Part shown: in pieces, positions 1 through 7,745 of the stretch
Layout: each line of letters begins with the position of its first letter
How positions within the stretch are numbered: position 1 is the stretch's first letter
From: Rhodothalassium salexigens DSM 2132
GTDB lineage: Bacteria; Pseudomonadota; Alphaproteobacteria; Sphingomonadales; Rhodothalassiaceae
Direction: 5' to 3'
Length of the DNA stretch: 64,000 nucleotides
Assembly (NCBI RefSeq): GCF_004341375.1
Contig: NZ_SLXO01000007.1
Location: 1 to 64,000 of the forward strand
Translations under genes and position numbers: made by a program
Notes under the pieces: model-generated
What the model was told of the DNA's origin: nothing
The model's database searches: none
Seen by the model: only the letters and a program-made list of their open reading frames with translations

Positions 1-156
1 GAGGTGGCGATCAATGGCGGCCGGCCGCCGGTGTCGCCGCTGGACAATGAGGTGATGGTGGCGCTCGGCCGACGCCGTGCCGGCCGCCTGCTCGACGGCC
101 GCGAGCACACCGCCCTGCCGGCCGCCCTCAGCCCAAGCCGGAGGGCGGCGGCATGA
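1..156 (+). CDS. C-terminal fragment, DUF5131 (phage Gp37/Gp68 family)-like protein
   Basis: An open frame runs from the window edge to a TGA at 154-156. The last residues include the stretch GRRRAGRLLDGREHTALP, which resembles the conserved end (K-A-G-R-L-L-D-G-R/T-x-W/H-x-x-x-P) of phage Gp37/Gp68 family proteins, DUF5131. The function of that family is not settled; members sit in phages and integrative elements. Only about 51 residues are visible, so the assignment rests on this tail alone. The stop codon overlaps the next start (ATGA at 153-156), which suggests translational coupling. The preceding part of the gene is outside the window. Confidence 0.5.
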   Translation, partial: EVAINGGRPPVSPLDNEVMVALGRRRAGRLLDGREHTALPAALSPSRRAAA

Positions 157-407
157 TCCAGATGGTCGATCACGAGTGCCCGATCTGCGGTCGGACGATC
201 CGCGGCTCGGGTTTCTTCCGGCACGTAACAGGCTGCGCCGGCGTGGGGCAGATGGACATGCGCACAGTTTGGGAAGAGCCCGCCTATCGCGGGCACCTGG
301 TGCAGCGGTGGCGCGCCACGCCGATGGGAGCGGCTGTCCACCTCACAGCACTCAAGCCGCGCGTCGCCAACTGGCGAACCGTCACGATCAAGAGGGCGGC
401 GGAATGA
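153..407 (+). CDS. Small zinc-finger-like hypothetical protein of the integrative element
   Basis: An 84-residue protein of no recognised family. Near the N-terminus it has a CPIC ... FFRHVTGC pattern (Cys-x2-Cys, then His-x3-Cys about 12 residues later), which could hold one zinc ion in a C2HC arrangement. The rest is basic with several Trp and Arg residues, consistent with a nucleic-acid contact but not proof of one. It overlaps the preceding gene by ATGA and its stop overlaps the next start by ATGA (404-407), so all three are probably translated as a coupled set. Role unknown; the zinc ligand assignment is inference from spacing. Confidence 0.6.
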   Translation: MIQMVDHECPICGRTIRGSGFFRHVTGCAGVGQMDMRTVWEEPAYRGHLVQRWRATPMGAAVHLTALKPRVANWRTVTIKRAAE

Positions 408-622
408 TCGACACATGGCGCCGCCCTACCCGCTGGGGCAATCCCTACGTCAGCCGGACGGACGCCGACCGTGTCCATGCGGTCGCTTGGTATGCCGCGC
501 ACATCGCCCCCCATCTGCCGGTGCATGAGTTGCGGGGTCGCGATTTGGCCTGCTGGTGCCCGCTCGACCAGCCCTGCCACGCCGACGTGCTGCTGGCGCT
601 GGCCAATGGCTCAACCAATTGA
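404..622 (+). CDS. DUF4326 domain protein
   Basis: A 72-residue protein starting at the ATG of the ATGA overlap at 404. It shows the full small DUF4326 pattern: RWGNPYV near the N-terminus, then LRGRDLACWCPLDQPCHADV with the Cys-x-Cys-P...Cys-His-Ala-Asp signature, followed by LLALAN. DUF4326 proteins are found in phages and mobile elements, and the invariant Cys/His residues suggest metal binding; the biochemical function is not known to me. A longer in-frame reading from 77 exists but would run through the two upstream genes, so the 404 start is preferred. Confidence 0.8.
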   Translation: MIDTWRRPTRWGNPYVSRTDADRVHAVAWYAAHIAPHLPVHELRGRDLACWCPLDQPCHADVLLALANGSTN

Positions 623-634
623 CGAGGGGAGAAC

Positions 635-889
635 ATGACAGCGTCCAAACTCCCGCCTGAACGGCTGCCGGGCTGGCCCGCACTGATGGACGAACAACTC
701 GCTGCGGCCTTTGTGAGCCTGTCGCCCGGTCAATTGCGCGCCGGTGTGCAGCGTGGAGAATTCCCCAAACCCCTGCGGATCGGACGCCGCGTGCTCTACC
801 ACCGTGACGCGATGAGCCGCGCCATCAATGCGCGGGCCGGCATCCAAGACCACCATGCAGAAATCGAAGAAACCGGATGGGAATTGTAG
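635..889 (+). CDS. AlpA/excisionase-like helix-turn-helix protein
   Basis: An 84-residue protein with the look of a small DNA-binding factor: a helix-turn-helix region LMDEQLAAAFVSLSPGQLRAGVQ is followed by GEFPKPLRIGRRVLYHRDAM, which is the P-x-P-x-x-I-G-x-R-x-x-W/Y-x-x wing typical of AlpA/MerR-like excisionase-family proteins. Such proteins control excision or early transcription in integrative elements. It follows the DUF4326 gene by 12 bp with GGGGAG as ribosome binding site, and its 3' end overlaps the integrase start by 13 bp, which ties it to recombination. Directionality-factor function is inferred from position, not shown. Confidence 0.7.
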   Translation: MTASKLPPERLPGWPALMDEQLAAAFVSLSPGQLRAGVQRGEFPKPLRIGRRVLYHRDAMSRAINARAGIQDHHAEIEETGWEL

Positions 890-1920
890 ACCTGAAGTAC
901 CTGGAATGTGTGCGCACTCGGAAGCGGCTCGCCGACGGCACGTATCGCTATTACGAGCACTGGTATTTTCGCCGTAACGGTCGACGTCACAAGCTACCGC
1001 CGCCCAACACGCCCGGATTCCATGAGCGCTATCAGAGCCTGCTGCGAGACACGGTCTGTGAAGGCCCCCTGCCAGGCACGGTCGCCGCGGTCGTTGCCGA
1101 GTACCGGGCAAGCCCGGAATTGGCGAAGGCGGCGCCGTCGACACGCGCGAACAGAGATCGATATCTGGATTTGCTCGCCCATGATTATGGGCGTCAATCG
1201 ATGGTTCGCCTCGACACACCGACCGTCTACAAGCTGCGCGACCGGTACGCCAAGACACCCGGCAAAGCCGATAACCTCGTGGCGACGCTATCGGCTCTAT
1301 GCGGGTTCGCAATCAAGCGCGGGGTCATGAGGCGCAATCCGTGCCAGGGCGTTGAGCGACTTGCCGACGGCGAATACGAGCCCTGGCCCGCACCAGTAAT
1401 GGAACGGGCCCTGGCCGACGCCGGACCGATGCTGCGCCTGGCGATCCAGAGCCATTTCTATACCGGCCAGCGGATCGGCGATGTGGTTCGCCTCCGCCGT
1501 CCAGCGCCACACGACCACACCGTCCAACTGGTGCAACAAAAGACCGGCAAGCACCTGATCATTCCGCTGCACCGCGACTTTCGCGCTGCCATCGACCGGG
1601 TGCCGCCGGCGCCGAGCGGGTCGCCAGCGGCCGGACTGCTCTTGTACAACCGAGCCAACAAGCCGTTTACCAAGGACGCGCTACGCGATCGATTGCGCAC
1701 GCTAATGAATCGTCTCGACACCGACTACAAGTTTCACGGGCTGCGCAAGAACGCCGTGATCGCCCTTTTGCAAGCAAGTTGCAGCGTCGCCGAAACCGCA
1801 TCGATCACGGGCCAGACCTACGAGCTGGTGGAGTACTATGCCAAGCGCATCGATCAGTTGCGCATGGCCACATCGGCGATCAGCAAATGGGAAAGGGCGG
1901 ACGGTCACGATACGGACTAG
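877..1920 (+). CDS. Tyrosine recombinase / phage-type integrase
   Basis: A 347-residue site-specific recombinase that would integrate and excise the element. The N-terminal part (about 60-170) is the SAM-like core-binding domain. The C-terminal catalytic domain shows Arg199 in TGQRIGDVV, Lys222 in QQKTGK, His287 and Arg290 in HGLRKNA, and the tyrosine nucleophile in EYYAKR (Tyr320 or Tyr321). The usual second His of TGH is Gln313 here (ITGQTYELVEYY), a substitution I believe occurs in other alphaproteobacterial phage integrases. It overlaps the upstream HTH gene and ends 107 bp from the 3' end of tRNA-Glu, the probable target. The first residues (MGIVDLKYLECVRTR...DGTYRYYEHW) look like an arm-type DNA-binding start. 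Confidence 0.9.
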   Translation: MGIVDLKYLECVRTRKRLADGTYRYYEHWYFRRNGRRHKLPPPNTPGFHERYQSLLRDTVCEGPLPGTVAAVVAEYRASPELAKAAPSTRANRDRYLDLLAHDYGRQSMVRLDTPTVYKLRDRYAKTPGKADNLVATLSALCGFAIKRGVMRRNPCQGVERLADGEYEPWPAPVMERALADAGPMLRLAIQSHFYTGQRIGDVVRLRRPAPHDHTVQLVQQKTGKHLIIPLHRDFRAAIDRVPPAPSGSPAAGLLLYNRANKPFTKDALRDRLRTLMNRLDTDYKFHGLRKNAVIALLQASCSVAETASITGQTYELVEYYAKRIDQLRMATSAISKWERADGHDTD

Positions 1921-2027
1921 ATCGTCCAAGAGTGACGCGAACAGGATGGGAACGGTGACAAACCAATTGCCAAACCGCCCAAGGCAACCCATTCTTGCCC
2001 ATTGCTTTTTCGCAGTTTTCTGGGAAG

Positions 2028-2103
2028 TGGTGACCCCTACGGGACTCGAACCCGTGTTTCCGCCGTGAAAGGGCGGCGTCCTAGACCGCTAGACGAAGGG
2101 GCC
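2028..2103 (-). tRNA. tRNA-Glu (anticodon TTC)
   Basis: The reverse complement folds into a full cloverleaf of 76 nt. Acceptor GGCCCCT pairs with AGGGGTC (one G-T), the anticodon stem CCGCC/GGCGG encloses the loop CTTTCAC with anticodon TTC (plus-strand 2067-2069), the T-arm contains GGTTCGAGTCC, and the 3' CCA is encoded (TGG at 2028-2030 on the plus strand). It reads GAA/GAG codons. Its 3' end faces the tyrosine recombinase gene, making it the probable integration site. Confidence 0.97.
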
Positions 2104-2144
2104 AACCGACCGAGGCGGCAGCGTGTGCCGCGTCGTGTGGGCGC

Positions 2145-2173
2145 TTGCTATCCAATCGACGCCAATGCGTCAA
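2145..2173 (-). promoter_or_regulatory. Probable sigma-70 promoter of tRNA-Glu
   Basis: On the minus strand a TTGACG (-35, plus-strand 2168-2173) is separated by exactly 17 nt from TAGCAA (-10, 2145-2150), followed by a GC-rich discriminator GCGCCC. Transcription would start near 2138, about 35 nt before the tRNA 5' end. The -35 match is strong, the -10 match is weak. A GC-rich discriminator is typical of stringently controlled stable RNA promoters; this is inference. Apart from the tRNA promoter I see nothing in the 2104-2376 gap. Confidence 0.45.
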
Positions 2174-2376
2174 GGCATCAATCGACACAAGCGATGAAGT
2201 TTTTTCGCTGCGCCCAGAAAACCGCCAAAAACCAAGCAACACACACAGGATAGAAGCGAGACCGCCCGGCCACAAAAGGCACTAAAACAGCGGCGACACA
2301 CCCCACAACCGCCACCAACAACAACGCGCGCGCCACGGCCCAAGCGCCATCCCTCGGCGAGCGCCCCGCCGGGCAA

Positions 2377-4215
2377 TCAGTCGGCCGGGGCGGCGTCGTC
2401 CAGGTGCAATTCGGCCTTGGGCTCGGCGCCCCAATCGTCGCGCTTGAGCCGGCCGGCGAGGTGAAACGCCCGGCCCTTGCCGGCCAGCAGTTCAGCCCCC
2501 CACGGCGTCTCGGCAGACCGGAACGCCATTGCCTTGAGCCGGCCGCCCGCCGGCCCGGTGACGATCAGCCGCACATGGTCGCGCCCGACCACATCGGCCT
2601 TGACCACCCGCGCCGGCGTGACCGCGAACCGCGGCCCGGGATTGCCCATGCCGAACGGCGCCAGCCGCTCCACCGCCGCCACCAATTCAGGCCCCGCGCC
2701 GTCGACGCTGAGCACACCGTCGAGGGTTAGCGCGGCGTCGGCGCGCGCCGCCGCCACCGGACCTGCCAGGCGCGCGTCGAGGAACGCCCGCAACTCGTCG
2801 AGCCGGTCGAGCGCCACGGTCATGCCGGCGGCCATGGCGTGGCCGCCGCCCTTGCGCGCCAGCCCCTCGGCGACCGCGTCGATGACCACAGCGCCCAGAT
2901 CGACGCCGGGGATCGAGCGCGCCGAGCCCACCGCCTCGCGGCCGTCGTCGCTGTGGGCGAGGACCACCGCCGGGCGGTCGAAGCGCTCCTTCAGCCGGCC
3001 GGCAACGATGCCGACCACGCCCGGGTGCCAGCCGGCGCCGTCGACCACCAGCACCGGCCGGTCGCCGGCCATCTCGGCGCGCGCCGCCGCCTCGTCGAGC
3101 ACCGCGGCCTCGATCTGCTGGCGTTCCTTGTTGAGCCGGTCGAGGGTCGCGGCAATAGCCGCCGCCTCGGCCTCGTCCTCGGTGGTCAGCAGCCGCGCGC
3201 CGAGGCCCGCATCGCCGATGCGCCCGCCGGCATTGATGCGCGGCCCCAACAAAAAGCCCAGATGATAGGCGTCGGGCGCGCTGTCGACGCCGGCCTGGTC
3301 GGCGAGCGCCCGCAGCCCGGGCCGGGCCCGTTTGGCCATCACGCGCAGCCCCTGGGCCACCAGCGCCCGGTTGGGGCCGACCAGCGGCACCAGATCGCAC
3401 ACCGTGCCAAGCGCCACCAGATCGAGCAGCCCCAGAAGGTCCGGCCCGCCACGGGCCGGCAGGGTGCCCGCCTGGCGCAGTTGCCGGTCGAGCGCTGCGA
3501 CCACCAGGAAAGCGACCCCCACCGCCGCGAGCCCGGTGCCCGCGCCGGACTCGTCCAAGCGGTTGGGATTGACCAGCGCCACCGCCGGCGGCAGCCGCGC
3601 CGGCGCCTTGTGATGGTCGATCACCAGCACGTCGAGCCCGGCGTCGCGCGCCGCGGTCAGCGGCGCCTCGGCCGCCGTGCCGCAGTCGAGACACACGACG
3701 AGATCGGCGCCGTCGCCGGCGAAGCCGCGCATGGCGTCGACCGACGGTCCGTAGCCCTCGGTCAGCCGGTCGGGGATGTGGATGCGCGGGCTCAGCCCGA
3801 GTGCGCTCAGATAGCGGTGCATGAGCGCCGCCGAGGTGGCGCCGTCCACGTCATAATCGCCGAACAGCACCACCCGCTGGCGCCGGGCGACCGCATGGGC
3901 CAGGCGCGCCACCGCCGCGTCCATGTCGCGAAACCCCAAGGGGCTGGGCAGCGCCGCCTTCAGGCGCGGGTCGAGAAACGCGTCGGCGGTGTCGAGGGTG
4001 ACGCCGCGACTGGCCAGCAAGCGCCCGGCAATGTCGGGCAGCCCGAACGCTTGGGCCAACGCCTCGGCCTCGCGCGCGACCACCGGCACCAGCCGCCACG
4101 CGCGGCCCTTCAGCGACCGCGCGACGCCCAATAGCGGCGCGTCGACGGCCCCGCCGGCGGACGAGCCGAGCGGACCGGACGGACCGGGCGCTTGCGGGTC
4201 AGGCTGCGACGCCAC
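2377..4215 (-). CDS. recJ: Single-stranded-DNA-specific exonuclease RecJ
   Basis: A 612-residue RecJ, the 5'-to-3' ssDNA exonuclease used in recombination and mismatch repair. The DHH phosphoesterase core is clear: GDYDVDGATSAA at about 119-130, LDCGT at about 176-180 and DHHKA at 200-204, followed by the DHHA1 part (GGHAMAAGMTV, with its GGGH-type motif) and a C-terminal OB-like domain. Metal-binding Asp/His residues are all present. The start is a GTG at 4213-4215 that lies 17 bp inside the end of glpX, so the two genes are probably cotranscribed; glpX-recJ adjacency is common in alphaproteobacteria. The first 35 residues are Pro/Gly/Ala-rich and a start further in cannot be excluded. Confidence 0.95.
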   Translation of the reverse strand: MASQPDPQAPGPSGPLGSSAGGAVDAPLLGVARSLKGRAWRLVPVVAREAEALAQAFGLPDIAGRLLASRGVTLDTADAFLDPRLKAALPSPLGFRDMDAAVARLAHAVARRQRVVLFGDYDVDGATSAALMHRYLSALGLSPRIHIPDRLTEGYGPSVDAMRGFAGDGADLVVCLDCGTAAEAPLTAARDAGLDVLVIDHHKAPARLPPAVALVNPNRLDESGAGTGLAAVGVAFLVVAALDRQLRQAGTLPARGGPDLLGLLDLVALGTVCDLVPLVGPNRALVAQGLRVMAKRARPGLRALADQAGVDSAPDAYHLGFLLGPRINAGGRIGDAGLGARLLTTEDEAEAAAIAATLDRLNKERQQIEAAVLDEAAARAEMAGDRPVLVVDGAGWHPGVVGIVAGRLKERFDRPAVVLAHSDDGREAVGSARSIPGVDLGAVVIDAVAEGLARKGGGHAMAAGMTVALDRLDELRAFLDARLAGPVAAARADAALTLDGVLSVDGAGPELVAAVERLAPFGMGNPGPRFAVTPARVVKADVVGRDHVRLIVTGPAGGRLKAMAFRSAETPWGAELLAGKGRAFHLAGRLKRDDWGAEPKAELHLDDAAPAD

Positions 4216-5164
4216 CGCGATAATCCGTGGTGATCCAGCGTACCGTGCCGTGGTGGGCGCGCATGACCAGCGACTGGGTGCGCGCCGCCGTGCCGCGCAG
4301 ACGCACGCCGCGCAGCAGCGAGCCGTCGGTGACCCCGGTGGCGGCGAACACCACGTCGCCGGCGGCCAGGTCGGTCAGCTCGTACTTGCGGTCCAGATCC
4401 TCGATCCCCCAGCGGTGTGCGCGCTGGCGTTCGTCATTGTTGCGGAAGTGCAGCCGGCCCTGGAAGAAGCCGCCGGTGCAGCGCAGGGCGGCAGCGGCCA
4501 GCACGCCCTCGGGCGCACCTCCAAGGCCCATATACATGTCGATATCGGTATCGGGGTCGGTGGTGGCGATGACGCCGGCCACGTCGCCGTCGGTGATCAG
4601 ATGGACGCGGGCACCGACCCGGCGCAGATCCTTGATAATGTCGGCGTGGCGCGGCCGGTCGAGCACGCACACGCCCACCTGGCCGGGTTCGACGCCCTTG
4701 GCCTTGGCCAGCGCCAGCACATTGTCGCCCGGCTCGCGGTCCAGGTCGACGATGCCGGCGGGATACTGACCGCCGACCGCGATCTTGTTCATGTAGACGT
4801 CGGGGGCGTTGAGCAGATTGCCGCGCTTGGCCGCCGCCAGCACCGCCAGCGCGTTGGGGCCGGCCTTGGCGGTCAGCGTGGTGCCTTCGAGCGGGTCGAG
4901 CGCGATGTCGATCTCAGGCCCGCCACGGCCCACTTCCTCGCCGATATAGAGCATCGGCGCCTCGTCGCGCTCGCCCTCGCCGATCACCACCCGGCCCGAC
5001 AGGTCGAGGCTGTTGAGCTGATCGCGCATGGCTTCCACGGCGGCGGCGTCGGCCGCCTTCTCGTCGCCGCGTCCGATCAAGTGCGCCGCCGCCACCGCGG
5101 CCCTTTCGGTCACCCGGACCAATTCCAACACAATGCGACGGTCCAGCGGCTGCTCGGACGACAT
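4199..5164 (-). CDS. glpX: Class II fructose-1,6-bisphosphatase (GlpX)
   Basis: Converts fructose 1,6-bisphosphate to fructose 6-phosphate in gluconeogenesis. The 321-residue protein matches the GlpX family: GRGDEKAADAAAVEAMR near the N-terminus, VVIGEGERDEAPML (metal-binding Glu), and DPLEGTTLTAKAGPNA (metal and substrate loop). I chose the ATG at 5162-5164 (MSSEQPLDRR) because AGGGGAAA precedes it by a good spacing; a longer frame reaches 5242 but its extra 26 residues do not belong to the family. It is divergent from phaC with a 152-bp spacer and overlaps recJ by 17 bp. In many relatives a homoserine dehydrogenase gene precedes glpX; it is absent here. Confidence 0.95.
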   Translation of the reverse strand: MSSEQPLDRRIVLELVRVTERAAVAAAHLIGRGDEKAADAAAVEAMRDQLNSLDLSGRVVIGEGERDEAPMLYIGEEVGRGGPEIDIALDPLEGTTLTAKAGPNALAVLAAAKRGNLLNAPDVYMNKIAVGGQYPAGIVDLDREPGDNVLALAKAKGVEPGQVGVCVLDRPRHADIIKDLRRVGARVHLITDGDVAGVIATTDPDTDIDMYMGLGGAPEGVLAAAALRCTGGFFQGRLHFRNNDERQRAHRWGIEDLDRKYELTDLAAGDVVFAATGVTDGSLLRGVRLRGTAARTQSLVMRAHHGTVRWITTDYRGGVAA

Positions 5165-5316
5165 GGCCTTTCCCCTGTGACTAAGCGTGGTCAACGAACT
5201 GGGCGTGGTGAACGGACGGGCTGCGCGCGGCGATGTGAACACTTCGCCCTTGCGCGGGACTAACCCAGCGCGTCAAAAGAAACCAGGGCAAAAACACTGC
5301 CGTTGGGGAGAAGCCG

Positions 5317-7185
5317 ATGAGTCAGGACGACCGCCGCACGACAGACGGCCCGGCCTCGGATCACGCCGCCGATCCTACCGCCGAACACGCCTGGGACGAA
5401 AACTGGGATGAGTTCCAGGCGCTGTCGGAAAACATGATGCGCGTCGCCGCCAAATCGCAACAACTGGTCAACGCCTTCGTCATGCGTCAACAGCAAGGCG
5501 GCGGCGCGCAGCCGACCGTCGACCCGTACAATATCGGCGGCGCATTCCTCGACCTGACCGCGCGGATGATGGCCAACCCCGCCGTGCTGGTCGAAAACCA
5601 GATGCAGCTTTGGCAGGACTATATGCGCCTGTTGCAGACCAGCGCGCTGCGCTTCCTGGGCGAAGACGCCGAACCGGTGATCTCCCCGGAACGCGGCGAC
5701 CGGCGGTTCCGATCCGACGCCTGGACCGAGAACCAGCTGTTCGACTTCATCAAGCAGTCCTATCTGCTGGCCGCGCGCTGCATCCAGAAAAGCGTCGCCG
5801 AGGTGGACGGCCTCGACCGCGAGGACCGGCGCAAGGTGGATTTCTACACCAAGCAGTTCGTCGAGGCCCTGTCGCCGTCCAACTTCCTGCTCACCAACCC
5901 CGACGTGCTGCACACCACGCTGTCGGAGAAGGGCGAGAACCTGGTTCGCGGGCTCGAACACATGCTGGCCGACCTGGAACGCGGCGGCGGCGAGCTCAAC
6001 ATCCAGATGACCGATGCCGACGCCTTCGAAGTCGGCCGCAACATCGCGGTCAGCCCGGGCAAGGTGGTCTATGAGAACGCGTTCTTCCAACTGATCCAGT
6101 ACGCGCCGAGCACCGAGCAGGTACACGACCGCCCGTTGCTGATCTTCCCGCCCTGGATCAACAAGTTCTACATCCTGGATCTGACCGAGAAGAAGAGCTT
6201 CGTGCGCTGGGCGGTGGCCCAGGGCCACACCGTGTTCATGGTGTCGTGGGTCAACCCCGACGGCAGCTTCGCCGACACCACCATGGCCGACTATATGCGC
6301 CACGGCCATTTGGAGGCGCTGCGCGTGGTCGAGGCGATCACCGGCGTGCGCGGCATCAATGTGATCGGCTATTGCGTCGCCGGCACCTTGCTATCGGCGG
6401 CCCTCGCCTATCTCGACGCCAAGGGCGAGGCCGACCGGGTCAACAGCGCCACGTTCCTGACCACCCAGGTGGATTTCGCCGATGCCGGCGACCTGTCGGT
6501 GTTCGTCGACGAGGAACAGTTGGAGATCCTGCAGGAAAAGATGGAAGCCAAGGGCTATCTGGACAGCAAGGCCATGGCGACCACCTTCAACATGCTGCGC
6601 TCAAGCGACCTGATCTGGTCGTTCGTGGTCAACAACTACATGCTGGGCAAGGAGCCGTTCCCGTTCGACCTGCTGTACTGGAACAGCGACTCGACCAATC
6701 TGCCCAAAGCCATGCACCTGTTCTATCTGGACAAGATGTATCAGAAGAACCTGCTGGCCGAACCCGGCGGCATCACCCTCGACGGCGTCGCCATCGACCT
6801 GCGCACCGTCAAGACGCCGGCTTATGTGCAGGCCGGCAAGGAAGACCATATTTCGCCGGCCAACTCGGTCTACAAGATCACCCAGCTCTTTTCCGGCCCG
6901 GTGCGCTTCATGCTGGCGGGCTCCGGCCACATCGCCGGGGTGGTCAATCCGCCCGAGGCGAACAAGTATCAGTATTGGACCAACACCCGCAAACCGCCCC
7001 AAACCCTGGATAAATGGTTCGAGAAGGCGGAGGAGCACCCGGGCTCCTGGTGGCCCGACTGGCAGCACTGGATCGCCCGCAAGGCCGGGCCCAAGGTGCC
7101 TGCGCGCACGCCGGGCGACCATCCCGACTTCCCGGCCATCGAGGACGCGCCCGGTCGCTACGTCAAGGTCAAGGGCGACGGCTGA
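5317..7185 (+). CDS. phaC: Class I poly(3-hydroxyalkanoate) synthase PhaC
   Basis: Polymerises hydroxyacyl-CoA into polyhydroxyalkanoate carbon-storage granules. The 622-residue length and N-terminal PhaC domain fit class I enzymes. The alpha/beta-hydrolase fold has the lipase-like box GYCVAG with the nucleophile Cys353, an Asp in QAGKEDHISP and a His in GSGHIAGVVNPP, giving the Cys-Asp-His triad. Conserved family stretches such as FPPWINKFYILDLTEKKSFVRW and QYWTN are present. The ATG at 5317 is preceded by GGGGAGAAG. No phaA, phaB, phaP or phaZ is adjacent. The acidic N-terminal segment (about residues 1-30) is variable in the family. Confidence 0.96.
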   Translation: MSQDDRRTTDGPASDHAADPTAEHAWDENWDEFQALSENMMRVAAKSQQLVNAFVMRQQQGGGAQPTVDPYNIGGAFLDLTARMMANPAVLVENQMQLWQDYMRLLQTSALRFLGEDAEPVISPERGDRRFRSDAWTENQLFDFIKQSYLLAARCIQKSVAEVDGLDREDRRKVDFYTKQFVEALSPSNFLLTNPDVLHTTLSEKGENLVRGLEHMLADLERGGGELNIQMTDADAFEVGRNIAVSPGKVVYENAFFQLIQYAPSTEQVHDRPLLIFPPWINKFYILDLTEKKSFVRWAVAQGHTVFMVSWVNPDGSFADTTMADYMRHGHLEALRVVEAITGVRGINVIGYCVAGTLLSAALAYLDAKGEADRVNSATFLTTQVDFADAGDLSVFVDEEQLEILQEKMEAKGYLDSKAMATTFNMLRSSDLIWSFVVNNYMLGKEPFPFDLLYWNSDSTNLPKAMHLFYLDKMYQKNLLAEPGGITLDGVAIDLRTVKTPAYVQAGKEDHISPANSVYKITQLFSGPVRFMLAGSGHIAGVVNPPEANKYQYWTNTRKPPQTLDKWFEKAEEHPGSWWPDWQHWIARKAGPKVPARTPGDHPDFPAIEDAPGRYVKVKGDG

Positions 7186-7559
7186 GGCACGCGCCCCGGC
7201 GGGTCCGAGTCGTCGCCCGCGAACACCGTCCGAGGACCAGCCGCCGACGCCGCAACCGACACGACCCGCTCGCCAAGGCGGCGCTGAGCGGTCAGCGCGT
7301 GGGCGCCGGGCGGGCGGCGCCACCTGGGCGTTCAATGCCCGCTCTCCCATGGCACACGACGTTTGAAATTTGAAGCGACGCAAAAGATATTTATCAATCC
7401 ACATGAAAAAATCGTCATCCATGGCCGATTTTTACAATACGGCAGGGCCCGCTCACGCCATCATCGGTGGCGAGACGGTTGGTAAGGGTGCCGCGTGGGG
7501 GGATTGGACGGCTTCGGCCGGATACGCGGCACGCTCTGCATCACCGCCTCGACGCCGGA

Positions 7560-7579
7560 GTATCACCGTCCGGTGATAC
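7560..7579. repeat. Perfect 9-bp inverted repeat, operator-like or RNA hairpin
   Basis: The 20-base sequence GTATCACCGTCCGGTGATAC is a perfect palindrome of two 9-bp arms around a 2-base centre. As DNA it could be an operator for a dimeric regulator; as RNA the 2-nt loop is tight but could open by one pair. It lies 186 bp upstream of the AraC-type gene and 80 bp before a terminator. No function is established. Confidence 0.6.
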
Positions 7580-7582
7580 CGT

Positions 7583-7619
7583 CCTTTGGGCGCTGTCTTG
7601 AGGGGGCTCGTCCCAAAGG
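7583..7619 (+). repeat. 8-bp stem-loop between phaC and the AraC-type gene
   Basis: CCTTTGGG (7583-7590) pairs perfectly with CCCAAAGG (7612-7619) around a 21-nt loop. It is the middle of three hairpins in a row that end in the terminator at 7640-7673, so it may be part of a structured 3' UTR or small RNA. The pairing is directly visible; the role is inference. Confidence 0.45.
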
Positions 7620-7639
7620 TTTCTTTCCCGACACCACTT

Positions 7640-7673
7640 GGGGTGAACAGTGCACGCTGTTCACCCCTTTTTT
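7640..7673 (+). terminator. Strong intrinsic (Rho-independent) terminator
   Basis: GGGGTGAACAG (7640-7650) pairs perfectly over 11 bp with CTGTTCACCCC (7657-7667), loop TGCACG, followed at once by six T residues (7668-7673). This is the cleanest intrinsic terminator in the window and acts in the plus direction. It is 455 nt past the phaC stop, unusually far for a simple phaC terminator, so it may end either a long phaC 3' UTR or a separate small transcript. The rest of 7186-7559 is relatively AT-rich around 7370-7440 and holds no convincing gene. Confidence 0.88.
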
Positions 7674-7723
7674 ATCACTTGATTGAGGCGCAGCACCGCG
7701 GCATTCACAGTTTGAAAAAACTG

Positions 7724-7734
7724 GTGTCGGACAC
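7724..7734. promoter_or_regulatory. Palindrome just upstream of the AraC-type gene
   Basis: GTGTCGGACAC is a perfect 5-1-5 palindrome 11 bp before the ATG at 7746. A weak promoter-like TTGAAA lies just upstream at 7711. The position would suit an operator for autoregulation of the AraC-type gene, but nothing else supports this. Confidence 0.3.
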
Positions 7735-7745
7735 AGATCAAGATC

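Larger units (their letters stand above)
1..2027. mobile_element. Right end of an integrative element or prophage inserted at tRNA-Glu (left end outside window)
   Basis: Five small plus-strand genes (DUF5131-like fragment, zinc-ribbon-like protein, DUF4326 protein, HTH/AlpA-like protein, tyrosine recombinase) are packed with ATGA-type or short overlaps. The last ends 107 bp before the 3' end of a minus-strand tRNA-Glu. A tyrosine recombinase next to a tRNA 3' end is the classical arrangement of tRNA-targeted integrative elements. The boundary at 2027 is an inference: the att core is expected inside the 3' half of the tRNA gene, and the partner copy would lie left of the window. Beyond 2103 the genes are ordinary housekeeping genes. 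Whether this is a phage or a non-phage island cannot be told from the fragment. Confidence 0.6.

Noticed and set aside
1838-2253. Short plus-strand frames running across the tRNA-Glu
   Set aside because: They overlap a complete tRNA cloverleaf and the integrase end, and have no protein-like features.
7370-7686. Two short plus-strand frames (68 and 63 codons) in the phaC-AraC gap
   Set aside because: No ribosome binding site, no family, and the second runs through the terminator at 7640-7673; the region is better explained as non-coding.
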